NCBI GenBank assembly: GCA_004154925.1
Contig: QJNS01000116.1
Span: 62,001-126,000, forward strand
Origin: Monosporascus cannonballus
Taxonomy: Eukaryota > Ascomycota > Sordariomycetes > Xylariales
Direction: 5' to 3'
Length of the DNA: 64,000 bases
Shown here: positions 39,301-49,571 of the stretch, piece by piece
How positions within the stretch are numbered: position 1 is the stretch's first letter
Layout: each line of letters starts with the position of its first letter
The notes under the pieces: model-generated
Database searches by the model: none
What the model saw: the letters and a program-made list of their open reading frames with translations, nothing else
Told to the model about the DNA's origin: nothing
Program-made: the position numbers and the translations under genes

Positions 39301-40718
39301 GAGGGCTCCGTCTGGGTTTAGCCGCAACAGCGCTGAGTCGTTCCTGAAGGCATTGCTCTGGACCTTTGGCCAGAAATTCCTTGAGGAAATGCTTAGAAAC
39401 ATACAGGCGGATATCCCGGCCCGTGTCGTTATCCGGGTCCTCATAGAAGCCTATCAACTCGAGCTTCACCTTTTCGCCCAGCCGCAACGGCGTGTGGACA
39501 AAGGTCGTGCTTAGGTATTCGGCCTTTTGAACAGCTTGACGTAGTTGGGCTAGATACGAGTGCATCGTCTCCAGGTTGTCCGAACCGAAAGAGGCGCAAT
39601 TGGCGTGGTTGCTTTCCAGGGAGAAGGCCTGCTCGGCACGAGTACCGATTATACAGGACTTGATCGACACCAGTGGTGCGCTGAAGTGAACCTCGTCGAA
39701 GTCGGACGCACGCCACCCAGATAGTTGAGAGTCTATCGTTTCATAGAAAGTCCAAATATGGAGCTCACTAGCGATATCTTTGAACTGGTCATGCATATGA
39801 AGCAGTGGTTTATGCCCGAGCCGCAGTTCATCGGTAATTGACCTGGGCAACGGTTTTTCCAGGTAAAGCAACTGCTGGATGCTCTCGCGAAGGTGCGGCA
39901 TTGACAGGTAGCTAGACCCCCGATGAGGTGTCGCTAGTTCATCAGCGCTTGATTCATAGGCATAAGACGCCGTAAGACCTACAGAAGAACGTCATCCCGT
40001 GACAGTCGAAAATCAGGCTCCTCAGCTCCTCCTCCCTGCTAGCTTTCACAAGGGCCAACTTGGCGACCAAACCGCCGATGCTATGACAGATGAAAAAGAT
40101 CGGTCGGGACTTCGTCCGCCCGGCGCGCATCCGCAAAACATGCTCGAGGAGATCATCAGCAGCCCGGTCTAGGGTATACCCCTCGGTAAGCTCGCGGTGG
40201 CGGTACAGCAACACGCGCGCCGCATTGATCTCTTTCCGGATCCCCTGCCTGATCCACAGCTGGCTGGCTCTCGGCAGATGGCGGTTGATGGCCGGGGACA
40301 AGGCGGCGCGGGCGGGCAGCTCCTTGACGGTCTCGTACCTCTGCAGCTCCGCCGGCGACGGCGCTTCGAAATAGCCGTCTATCAGCGGATCACGCACCCA
40401 GGTGCCGACGGGGGATGCGCCGATGCAGGGCACGGCGATAATGTCGACGGTAGTCTCATTGTAACCATTGCCGGCGATATCGCCGTCGATGTGCGCGAAG
40501 CCCGGCTCCGGGTCCCAATGCGAAACGCTGCTGCGGACGGACTTCCCGTTCTCTGTCTCCGCTACTTCAGAGACCATGTCGAATGACGAAACGTGCTCAT
40601 TTGCGTTTTCATGTTGGTGCGGGTCGGTCTCCCCTTGCGGATTGAGGCTGCGCGTCTCTTGCGGCACTGTCTCAGCTACAAGATTCCGATCATTTGCATC
40701 ATGGGGATTAGATGCCAT
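36383..40718 (-). CDS. Alpha/beta-hydrolase (serine esterase)-CorA fusion protein
   Basis: Eight exons, minus strand: 40718-39983, 39933-38722, 38667-38654, 38604-38451, 38361-37819, 37771-37530, 37472-37071, 36982-36383. They join in one frame of 1,300 codons. All introns (47-89 bp) are GT...AG, several with a clear branch site. Residues 90-360 form an alpha/beta-hydrolase: CHSIGG puts the nucleophile at Ser213, followed by STPHRGS at 246; Glu310 or Asp312 and His355 are candidate partners. Residues 446-615 are Pro/Ser/Arg-rich and probably disordered. Then come the conserved MWIHLPFNN, a middle region with RRTLDQYGYPSL, MVDQLWLW near 875, and a coiled coil. Residues 1136-1195 hold two membrane helices with the CorA signature GMN at 1156-1158. 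The tail is Arg-rich. The C-terminal half matches fungal CorA-like (magnesium transporter-like) proteins; hydrolase fusions resemble fungal signalling proteins. Substrate and ion selectivity are unknown. It could be two genes, but no stop, poly(A)-like gap or ATG supports a split. Confidence 0.85.
38654..38667 (-). other. 14-nt microexon of the esterase-CorA gene
   Basis: The exon CGCACTGGGTAAAG lies between introns 38721-38668 and 38653-38605. With the preceding C it encodes PHWVK, joining FNN to RIFDTL and keeping the frame. The wording FNNPHWVKRIFDTL reads naturally as protein. The donor after it is GTCAGT, which is weaker than the other donors in the gene. Confidence 0.7.
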
Positions 40719-40733
40719 CTCGGCCGTTTAACA

Positions 40734-41760
40734 TTAGCAACAATGGAAGCACATAGGCTCAAGTGCACGCATCAGCGACACTGTAAGGGTTAAAATAAAA
40801 TGGGCGACGAGGGCGGAGATAAAGCCCAACCAGCAGTGAAAGATCCAGGCGTCGAACCTAGCCACCTCGTAGGGCACAGTCAGATGAGGTTCTACCCCAG
40901 ACTCAGCTGACGGCTTAACCAGAAATGGTGGGTCAGTCAGCCAGGAACCCCCGCGTAATGAGGCCAATCAGCCAAAGATCTCCATACCTCAGCCACCCCA
41001 GAGGTTCGGTGATGCTTGCCATGGTAAGCATCGCCGTAACCGTGCGCTGCAACCATATGACGGTTGTGTATAGCATTTGGCTTCCTCTCCTAGCAGAGTA
41101 ATAAAGATGGCTGGAAACGCTGTCCGTTTGGGCGGTACAGGGGGACACCCTGTGAAAGTGGGCTAGGGGTCCTAATCCCTGTACACACCCCGCTGGAAGT
41201 AAGTTCGCGGACCGTGCCGTAGCGAATCTCGAATCTTCACGCCTTATCGATCAACCCCCTTGGTCTACCGAAACATATCGACATCAGAAATATCCCCTCC
41301 CAGCCGATAAACGCCAACCTTGTCATTCATATAATAGCGTAATAGCGACTCGAACCCAAAGCAGTGCCTCATCCTATGCCTAGGAAGTACACATGAACCC
41401 TCAAATGCAGCGCGAACCACCTCATCAGCAAACCCCATTGCCAACCATATCCATCATGTCCCATACGGAGCCCCAGAACCACCCCTTGTGGTAACTGTTA
41501 TCCCGCCGCGCAAATGCCCGAGCCACGACAATGTTGCATAGGCATTTGAAAAATGGCGATTATGCTGATGTAGACGAAAGGGCGAGAGTAGATAAACCCG
41601 GTCTTGAAGCCGGCTAGACGCTCTATGCCCTGGCCGTTGCGAGCTCCCAGGCAAAGCCTCCTGAGGCTGTTTCTCGGTATTAGTAACGTGTCGAAGATTC
41701 AACGGCACCGAAAGCGGACAAGTAATGACAGGAAGCATCGCTTACGTCAGAGACTCCCAT
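40734..41760 (-). pseudogene. Frame-broken multi-pass membrane protein, family unknown
   Basis: Minus-strand fragments read as one protein if three frame slips are allowed. In order: a short exon ending near 41,746 with donor GTAAGC, a perfect branch site TACTAAT and acceptor at 41,667; then FIYSRPFVYISIIAIF (membrane helix); then RDNSYHKGWFWGSVWDMMDM; then FADEVVRAAFEGSCVLPRH and RYYMNDKVGVYRLGGD; then a likely intron; then LRYGDLWLIGLITRG; then FDAWIFHCWLGFISALVAHF and a stop at 40,734. The slips fall in homopolymers: five A at 41549-41553, four C at 41433-41436 and five C at 40948-40952 (plus-strand letters), each one base too many. It is either a decayed gene or a gene with assembly errors. 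It lies between, and in the same direction as, its neighbours. I do not recognise the family, and the last part could be a separate gene. Confidence 0.45.
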
Positions 41761-41806
41761 TCCTGAGTATGAACAGAAAGGAATGTGTAGAAGTAGAGTG
41801 TCGCGA

Positions 41807-42957
41807 TCAGTTACTCGCGGTCGCAGACTGCGGCTCGGTGATTGCGACAATGTGTATTGTCGCGTCGTCGGCCCATCTGTTCTGTATCTTGCATGCCGCT
41901 CCGACTGGGATGAGGAACGCAGCATTCGGCCCCGAGGGGAATTTCTTGTCTTCCAGCTCCACGAGGACAGTTCTGACGGTCACTGTGCATAGTCTCGTGG
42001 CCTGAGTGTCGGGTTTCCAATAATGGGAAGCGGCGGACCTGACCGTCGTGATGTTGAGGCCCAATCTACAGCTAGAGCCGCGGTGAACGATGGGCAGTGC
42101 GAGGTTATGGCGCAAAAAGCTGCTGGAGAACGCGATATTTATACCGGCTGTCAGCTTCTGGGTTAGTGTCTCTACTACAAATAACGACCACATTAGAGAA
42201 CTCACTAGCCGCCCGAATCCTCCCAGGCGCGATTTCCCAGTCTTCTAAGGCCCGACCTGAGGCTAGCCCCTCGGATCCCGCCATTGAAAGAGCAGGTAGT
42301 GGGTTGGGAGACGAGGAGACTGGAACATGGAGCGTAGGTTGACCCCTTCTTTCCACCTCGGCAGCGCGTCTGCGGTGTTTCGACACCAGTTCGTGGTCGT
42401 TGTTGAAGTGCTGGTCGTCTGTGGAGAATAGCTCCACCACCTCTGACTTCGGCCTGTCGTCAAGCTTCACCGTTGCTGAATCATCACGCTTGCCGTTAGA
42501 AAGAGCGTAATTGGGATAAAAGGAGCAATGGCGTTTTTGCCAGTTGTATATATGGTTAGCGCAAGCTTTCTGCGCAATATGCTGCCAGGCATCATCCGGC
42601 GGTATGATGCAGCCCTCAAAGGGCCCCTGGCAGTTTTTGCATCCCGGTTCTGCTCTCTTTCCGGTGAGGTATACCACCAGGGCGACAAGATGTTCGGAGT
42701 ACTTGGCATTAAATCTTTTCCCTGGAAACCTTTTGTTCCATGCAATTTCTCGAACTTGTGGTAATCTCATGAGTGCAGGGAGCGCGGGGAGGTAATAGCT
42801 ATCCCCCTTTTTTGGGCATGTTTGGAATAGTGATCTCCGGCACGTTGGCCCTTATGTACCGCCATAAGTGTTTCGAGGATCCAGTGGACCAGTTCGGCGG
42901 GATGCGCGGATTGTCTTTGCTGTTAGGATCCCTATTCTCTTCTGCCTTGACGATCAT
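41807..42957 (-). CDS. DUF3716-type cysteine-rich fungal protein
   Basis: Best model: exons 42957-42860, 42798-42206, 42147-41807, giving 343 codons. The second intron has donor GTGAGT, a CACTAAC-like branch site and acceptor CTGACAG. The first (GTACAT...ATAG) restores a frame that otherwise shifts at an A6G5 run. The middle exon has the DUF3716 pattern: CKNC, then GPFEGC, then ACANH, then HCSF. One usual cysteine is His here (ANH in place of ANC). The C-terminal exon (SGPNAAFLIPVGAACKIQN) resembles the beta-rich end common in these proteins. Function is unknown in the family; zinc binding by the cysteines is likely. Upstream the frame stays open to a stop at 43111, so an extra 5' exon is possible. 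The first intron overlaps sequence that itself reads like protein (ANVPEITIPNMPKKG), so a one-base insertion is the alternative to splicing. Confidence 0.65.
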
Positions 42958-43375
42958 TTGCCCATCGTTAATTACCTCGGGAGTTTGAAGGTGCGAATCG
43001 GTATCAGAGGAAGCATGCTGGTAGATGTCCTCAGCTACAGACCTATGCGTTTCCCGAAAGTTGCCCTCAGCAATTACCTTAGTCGTGCATGTGCCTGAGC
43101 TGGTGCTGCTTTAGCCTGAGCCGTGGGTGAGCCGTGGGTGAGCCTAGCGGGTCGTTTGCGGCACAGCCACAGAGCCTTGTTTATGGCCACTCCGGCTAAA
43201 GTTGCTATTTACCGAAAATAGAAACAACTGTGCAGGGTTATTTTTTGGGTCCCCCTTTTGAGCTCATGCGTCATGAAGGCTTGTGATTTCCAATCCATCC
43301 ACCATCTGTTGGATATATAAGTCGCAATATCTACGATAGATTATTTAAACCCCTGAGCATCGGTACTTCAGTGCC
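42958..43375. promoter_or_regulatory. Divergent promoter region with TATA box
   Basis: It separates the minus-strand DUF3716 gene from a plus-strand ORF at 43,376. TATATAA at 43314-43320 lies about 55 bp before that ATG, a plausible core promoter on plus. At 43119-43143 an 11-bp unit gccgtgggtga is directly repeated. The part next to 42,958 may still be coding (see the DUF3716 entry). Confidence 0.4.
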
Positions 43376-43540
43376 ATGAGTACTCGTAAGAAGAGCGAGC
43401 CCACTGCAATCATTCGTTTACGAAAGAAATTATATGAGAACGAGAGACTGGAAATAACTGGCCGGTTAGAAGGAACTGTACTTCGACGAAGATTCTGGAT
43501 GGACCCTGGACGGCTGAATAATGCGGAGCAAGGTATGTAG
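43376..43540 (+). CDS. Short ORF, possible first exon of an unknown gene
   Basis: A 54-codon frame starting MSTRKKSEPTAIIRLRKK and continuing with a charged helix-like segment and RRRFWMDPGRLNNAEQ. It ends in GGTATGTAG, where GTATGT could be a 5' splice site instead of the end of the protein. A TATA box lies just upstream. No second exon was identified in 43,550-43,800. I do not recognise the family. It may be the intact start of a gene cut by later insertions, or a small gene of its own. Confidence 0.35.
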   Translation: MSTRKKSEPTAIIRLRKKLYENERLEITGRLEGTVLRRRFWMDPGRLNNAEQGM

Positions 43541-44807
43541 AACAGGCAGGTAACTTTGTTGGCATTGATCTGCTAGAGCAGATGGTCACTTGGCTGGACC
43601 CCTGATAGCAAGGTGGTGTAACGATGATACAGAACGGTATGGGCCAGAGCGACTTTAGCAGCTGAAACTTGTGAGTCTAAGCTCATAAAGGAAGCGGGAA
43701 AGGAAACGGCGGAGTCGAAGTTGCCTGGTCTAGTCCTGGTTCGATGATCCTCCGACCAATGTCGACAATGCAAGCTTACTGAAACGAGAATAATTCCCGT
43801 GTTAGCTAGAACCCTGGGGATTACGCGTTGAAAGCGTTAACCCAATGTAACGCATAACGTGCCATGGCGGAGATGGTGGATTTCGGTAAAGGCGGAAATG
43901 GAAAAGGGAAAAGGCAGGGAATGTTTGCGCGGTAAGGGGGTCGTCGAAAAGCGCCAATCTAGGAGGTTAAAGGAAGCCGTCTGGCAGTGAAGTCGGTGAC
44001 GCGCATAAATAATGCCTAAAGAGGTATGCCTTAGTAATAGCTAAGCAAGGAATTTCGTATCCATACTTACCTTAGGGGCTGTTTAATCTTATGCAGCATG
44101 GAAGGCTTTATGGACGCCTTTTTCGAAGTAACCGACGTAAATCGAGAAAGTATACTTTTCGATTTGGATCCGTTAATATAAAAGGAGGTAATCGGAAGCA
44201 GCAGATTTATTTATGGTGTAACTTACCGGATCAGGAAAAGGCCTAAAGGCTGAATATAAATGCCGAAATCAGAAGGCCAAAAAGGTGGTGTTAGGGCCCT
44301 TATCTACCTGATTTCCTTTCGCAAATCGCCTAGAACTAATTTTCTGACAAGTCCTATTTCCCCCTTAAGAATAACTGAGAAAACCAACCTTTTTCTTGTC
44401 GTTATCCCTTTTTTTCTGCCCTGCCATCCCTGAATTTGGTCGTTATATCGCTTGTTTACCGGTTTTATGCCTTTTGAATCCACCTTTCCTTAAATCTGCC
44501 TTGCTTATAAGTAACAGATAATAAGCAATACTGAAGGAATTGCATAGAATATTTGACCATGCGATCTGTAATACCGGCTAAAAGTTAAAACGTTTAACTG
44601 GCGAGGCATAGCTGTACTGGCTTAAAAGAAAGGATCCAAGAGCTATCTATATAAAGAGCTGGTTAGGCATAGTTCTTTCATGCATAATTTATAAAGGAGG
44701 TTATCCGAAGAAATAGGTAAGATTTCAAGCATTAAATCATAAATCCTGCTAATAAAAAGATATAAGTACGCCTTCCATCCATCTTTATCGCAAGTAGGCA
44801 AAATTAA
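43541..44807. other. Balanced-GC non-coding stretch up to the Harbinger insertion
   Basis: GC falls slowly toward the right. A minus-strand open frame 43573-43773 has no protein-like features. Nothing else is recognised. It was continuous with 48,370 onward before the insertion at 44,808. Confidence 0.4.
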
Positions 44808-44833
44808 GGTGGTGTTCGGGACACTTCAACAAC
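44808..44833 (+). repeat. Left terminal inverted repeat
   Basis: 26 bp, matching the reverse complement of 48341-48366 with two mismatches at positions 3 and 4. It is preceded by TAA. Confidence 0.9.
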
Positions 44834-47800
44834 TGATATTTATGGCCCATGCCAGCCCTGTCAATCAGCAAGACGCTAATGAACTTGCTGATGCTGATTT
44901 CTCCACTGTTTTGAGTTTCGCTTCAGTCGGCTGATTTTAACGAACGGGCTTCGGCTTCACTTAGCCCTATTATTTCGTAATATAACTGAATTGTTACCGT
45001 TTTTTAATATATATAGTGTTAAATATAATATTAACACTGTTGTTTAACGGAATATAACGTATTCGAAATGGAATCGAAAATATATGAATTAGAAAAACGT
45101 CGATTTGTTCAAAGGACGAACGATAATAAAAAATATTTATAAGGTAATTTAATTTCTTATACCAAATTAACGGTTAATACCAAAACTTTTTAAAATTCGG
45201 AATTTTCGTAAAAAAAAAATTATTTTTAACATAATTATTATTTTATTAACCAAAGCTTACGTAAAAAGCTTTCCGGGTTTATCAATTATTATTTGCATCC
45301 AATAACGTTACACGGAAATTATTAGAGTTTTTGTCGATTCTAAATTTTTCCAAACGAATTAAAGGTCGAACCTAGCCGAAAATAACAGTTAATTATACGC
45401 GCGTTATTCGTAAACCTTATATAAAGTAATAATATTTTTTGAATTATATTACAAACAAATTGACGAAAAATTTAATATTCCGAATTATAAGATTAAAAAA
45501 CGAAATTATTAAGAAGTAATTAATAAATTAAATACGTAAAAGATTTCCGTAACGACGCAAAGGATTTCCGTAACGAAAAAGCAGGTAAAAAATAAATATA
45601 AATTTTTTTAAAAAAATTAAATATGGCTTACGTTAAAGAAAATAGGCGGTTTCGGTTAAAATAAAAATTTCCAGATTTTTACGGCTAAACCCGAAATATG
45701 AAAAAGTTACTTAAAGATTAATAATACTTCCCATATTAGATTATATAGTAATAATTAACCGTTATTTAAATATACCCCGAAATAAAGGTTTTCCGGTATA
45801 AAGCTTTAAAATACGTTAAATTTTATAAAGCCGTATTTGGGTTTTTCGTTAAAATTAAAGGCGAATTAATTATTAATCTTAAAAGGGATATTAATATTAT
45901 TATTCGTTTTATTTAAAAGGTATTGTAAGTTTTTTTTCGCAAAAATCGGCTGCCGGCGAAAAAACAGATAATTCCGTCGAAAAGGCCAAAAATACTTTTG
46001 TATCGTAACAGATACGCGTTTATCTTTATAAACGTTTTATTAACGATTCGAAAACGTAACGTAAAAATAAAAAGCCTAAGAAATACAGTAATTCGTTAAT
46101 AAAAAAGTTTACGAATAAATCGTTAAAACGATAATTTATAGTAAAAACCTAGCTTAAGGTACGGAATTAAATATAAAGCAAGTTTTCGAGATTTTTAATA
46201 ATATTTATATCGATTAATTTAGCAATAATACATTACTTTACATCGTGTAAGTTTAGGCGCGTAACGATTGTTTCGTTATTATATTCTTTAATTTAATTCA
46301 TAATTTAAAACTTTAATAACTTAAAAGTTTCGAAAACATTAAAGATACGGGCCACGGAAATTACGGGCGTAACAAAAAAAAGGTACTTTATGATAATAAC
46401 GAAGATATTACGAGATTTTAAAATACGGAAGGTAATAAAAATAATAAAAATAATATACATATAAGGCTATAAAAGTATTAAAGGTATTAAAGTTATGGAA
46501 GTAATAAAAATAATTAAAGGAAAAAAGTGGTGTAAAAAATAATATTTTTTTAAGAATTATTTTTTTCCTAACTAATATATTTTGTTGTAATATAATATAT
46601 AAGTTATTCCAATTGAAGAAATGTTAAATTTCTATATAAAATAAATGTATTCCGAATTTGGTAATATTTAAGTTATTATAAGGAAAAAATTAAAAAATTA
46701 ATTGAAGAATTTTTCGTGTTTATTAATTAATTTATTATACCTTAATATTAAGTTTTCCCTTTAATTAATTTATAATAATACTAATAACGTTTTTATTTTA
46801 TTATGTTCGGCTTTAATTTTTCCTAAATTTCTAATACGTATTTCATATTTTTTTCGCGATTTTATTACGATATTATATAATAAGTAAATATACGCCGCTT
46901 TATCTTTTTGCGCGCGTAAGGTTATTCGCATAATTTTCTATGGTTAATATAAGTTTTTTTAATTTAATTTTATAACTTTATTAACATTAATTTCGTTATA
47001 ATTTAATAAGAAATTAAAAAAAGCTGGCGGTATCGTAAATATATTTTAATATGGTATTAATACGTAAATAAGGTTTTTCTTTAAAAATTTTAAAAATATT
47101 TTTTTATTTGCCGAAAACCTTTTTAATAACGTTCCGTAATTACGTATGCCTTAGATTATATAACTTTTCCGGCGTACGTAACTTTATCTTAACCTATGTT
47201 TATTTTCGAAAATAATACCGTATTCTGTAATACGGAATAAGGATTTGCTTATTAATAATATATTTAATAGTGCCGAATAAGTATTTATCTTTAATAATAA
47301 TAAGGTTATTATCATTAATTATATCATTAAAAAGTTTGTTATTATTCGTAAAACTTTCTTAATTTATTAATACGTAAATAAATTTCTTATCGAAATTATA
47401 AACGGTTAATACGTTTGTTAATAATTTCCTTTTGTAGTTTTTTTATATTTTTTGCTTAAAGCTGTAACTTTTAATCTTAATCTTAAAATAAAAGCCGTCC
47501 AACGTTTTTAATACGTTTGCAAACTATAAAAAGAATTTCCCGTTATTTATCATTTTCCGATAAGGGCAAATATTAACTGGTTAATAATAAAACGTATTAA
47601 TATTATAAAGGCGTTTAGGATTTTATTAAACGAACGATAAATAATATTATTACTTTTTATAAAGCAATTTATTACGAACCGAACAGAAAAACTTTAAGCC
47701 ATAATATAAAAAAAGATTATTATTTTTTGTTTACCGAAGTCCGTAACGTTTTTAAATCCGTATTCGTTTATAATTAATTACGTAACGTATAATATATATT

Positions 47801-48340
47801 TTTTCTTATCTTTATAATTTTTCGAAATAAATTATTAACCGAATATAATATCCTGGATATAAATATAACGTTTATTAGATTATTAATAAATATTTTTATT
47901 CGGCGTTAAAAACTAAAATTAACAATTATAAAAGCAATAACGAAAGTAATTAGTTATTTCCGTTAAAAATAATACGTTTTTTACGTTTTCCGTATTACCA
48001 CTATAATTCCTGATTACGAAAAACGTTAAGTTCTATTACAAGATTGCAAAACAACAGCTACGGAGGTCTAAGTCTATAGCGTCACTAGGATATACAGCTA
48101 AAAAAACGGCTTTAAGCTAAGGCAAAGCTCCTGACGCAGTCTATACGTTATCCATCAGCAGTTTCAGCACTTCAAGGTCTACTGAAGTTGAAGTAGGGGA
48201 AAATCAACATGTTGATTGAACATGATTCGTCCAAGCTCGCCAAGAAAATCAGCAATTTTCAGCAGAAAAAAAGTGGAAATGCTGATATTGATGGACCCGA
48301 ACGGTTTGCTGAAGATGATGTTGATTCCCCACAAATACGC

Positions 48341-48366
48341 GTTGTTGAAGTGTCCCGAACACGCCC
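48341..48366 (-). repeat. Right terminal inverted repeat
   Basis: The inverted partner of 44808-44833, followed by TAA (48367-48369). The adjoining 270 bp have normal GC; the 64-codon open frame 48216-48410 crosses the element end and is not a gene. Confidence 0.9.
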
Positions 48367-48369
48367 TAA

Positions 48370-49571
48370 GCCACGAAGGGATTAATTACGGCCTTAACTA
48401 TAAAATATAGACTTAGCGGTTCCTCCCTAAAGAGCACTATCATCTGTCCTCGGAATAACTTGCAAGGTTGCATAAGAAATAACCTTGCTTCGGATAGTTC
48501 CTAACTGGTCACCATCCCAGCTGAGCAGGGAACGTTATAGGGATAGGAGCCTGGAACGACAAAGTCGTTTTGCCAAATCTGGAATTTACTTACAAAGGCA
48601 CGAGGCCTGGATTTTTATAAAAAAATATAAAGGCTTTATACCCTCGTAAACGCCTCGCATTGTTATCCATCTCGTATATAATCCTTTTCGCTTGCCTTTT
48701 CCCCTTAAGGCTAACACCAGAACTTTGCCGTATAAACTTAAATAATCCACTTATCTCGGCTTTATTTTACTTTGCATAAATTTACGTCCCTAAAACCTAA
48801 TTTGGCTTATCGTCCGCCGTATGATATCGATAAATAAACATACGAATAAGTCATAGCGCATCGTCCATCTAAAAAAAGATTTTCCCCCAATTACGCCTAG
48901 GCAAATCCTCCCGTTAATTAGCCATTATAAGCAGCCTTTAAGGACCATATAAGTAAGTCCTCCCATTTACCTCCTTTTTAAAACCGTAATTACCGCCTTT
49001 ATTTATTCTTATTTTATTCGAATACTTTCTATTAGCGAAATAAATTTCCTTTAAATTTTTCATATAAAACAATTTGCAGGTAGTTAGCATTCTTTTGATG
49101 CATTTTGAAATGTAATTTCCGGCCCTTACGTCTTGGACGTTTATTATCTGCTCCTGGACAGACTTTGTCGCTTTTTTTTTTCGATCCGAGGTTATGTTGT
49201 TAATATTTCGGCTAATTAACCGTCCAAAAATAGTTTGTGGCGGTTTGTCGATAGGTGGTTGGCAGTAATAAGGCAAAGAATTTCGTATTAATTATGCTCC
49301 GAAATACGACTGTTAGTTCTTTCCATGGCTCCCGATTCGAGAATATTACGAGCGCGGAAGCAGGTTTTGTTATTATGATAGATTAAGTTAAGTTAAAGAC
49401 CATCAAAGAAAATCTTATTGGGAAAACTTTAACTGGTTTCCGCATTTCGTTTAATTTGAATTACGAAAGCAGGAATATTTTTTGCTCGTTAAACGCGTTT
49501 ATTTAGCTTGGCCGAGAAGGTAAGATATATTAGCCGTTACCGCAAGATGTTCTTTTAATCGGCGTTTAAAT
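48370..49571. other. Partly mutated stretch with one open frame on minus
   Basis: Intermediate GC. A minus-strand frame of 112 codons (49276-48938) is open, Lys/Asn-rich, and reads for example KLFYMKNLKEIYFANRKYSN. It has no motif I recognise and may be a decayed transposon fragment or the shadow of one. Nothing else is clear. It leads into the kinase relic at 49,572. Confidence 0.35.

Larger units (their letters stand above)
44808..48366. mobile_element. PIF/Harbinger-type DNA transposon, interior RIP-degraded
   Basis: A 3,559-bp element. Its ends are inverted repeats of 26 bp with two mismatches: GGTGGTGTTCGGGACACTTC on the left and, read on minus, GGGCGTGTTCGGGACACTTC on the right, both followed by AACAAC. 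It is flanked by TAA on each side (44805-44807 and 48367-48369). The GG(G/T)..TGTTCGG start and 3-bp TAA duplication are the hallmarks of PIF/Harbinger. The outermost 130 and 300 bp keep normal GC, while about 44,940-48,060 is AT-rich with all frames broken. No transposase motif could be read. The interior might be the element's own mutated genes or a separate insertion. Confidence 0.75.

Noticed and set aside
38699..39901. A separate 400-codon gene
   Set aside because: It is exon 2 of the esterase-CorA gene: the frame opens at the acceptor at 39,933 and ends in an intron with donor GTAAGC at 38,721.
41344..41360. tRNA B-box-like gggttcgagtcgc on the minus strand
   Set aside because: It lies inside the protein-like frame FGFESLL, and no A box or cloverleaf surrounds it.
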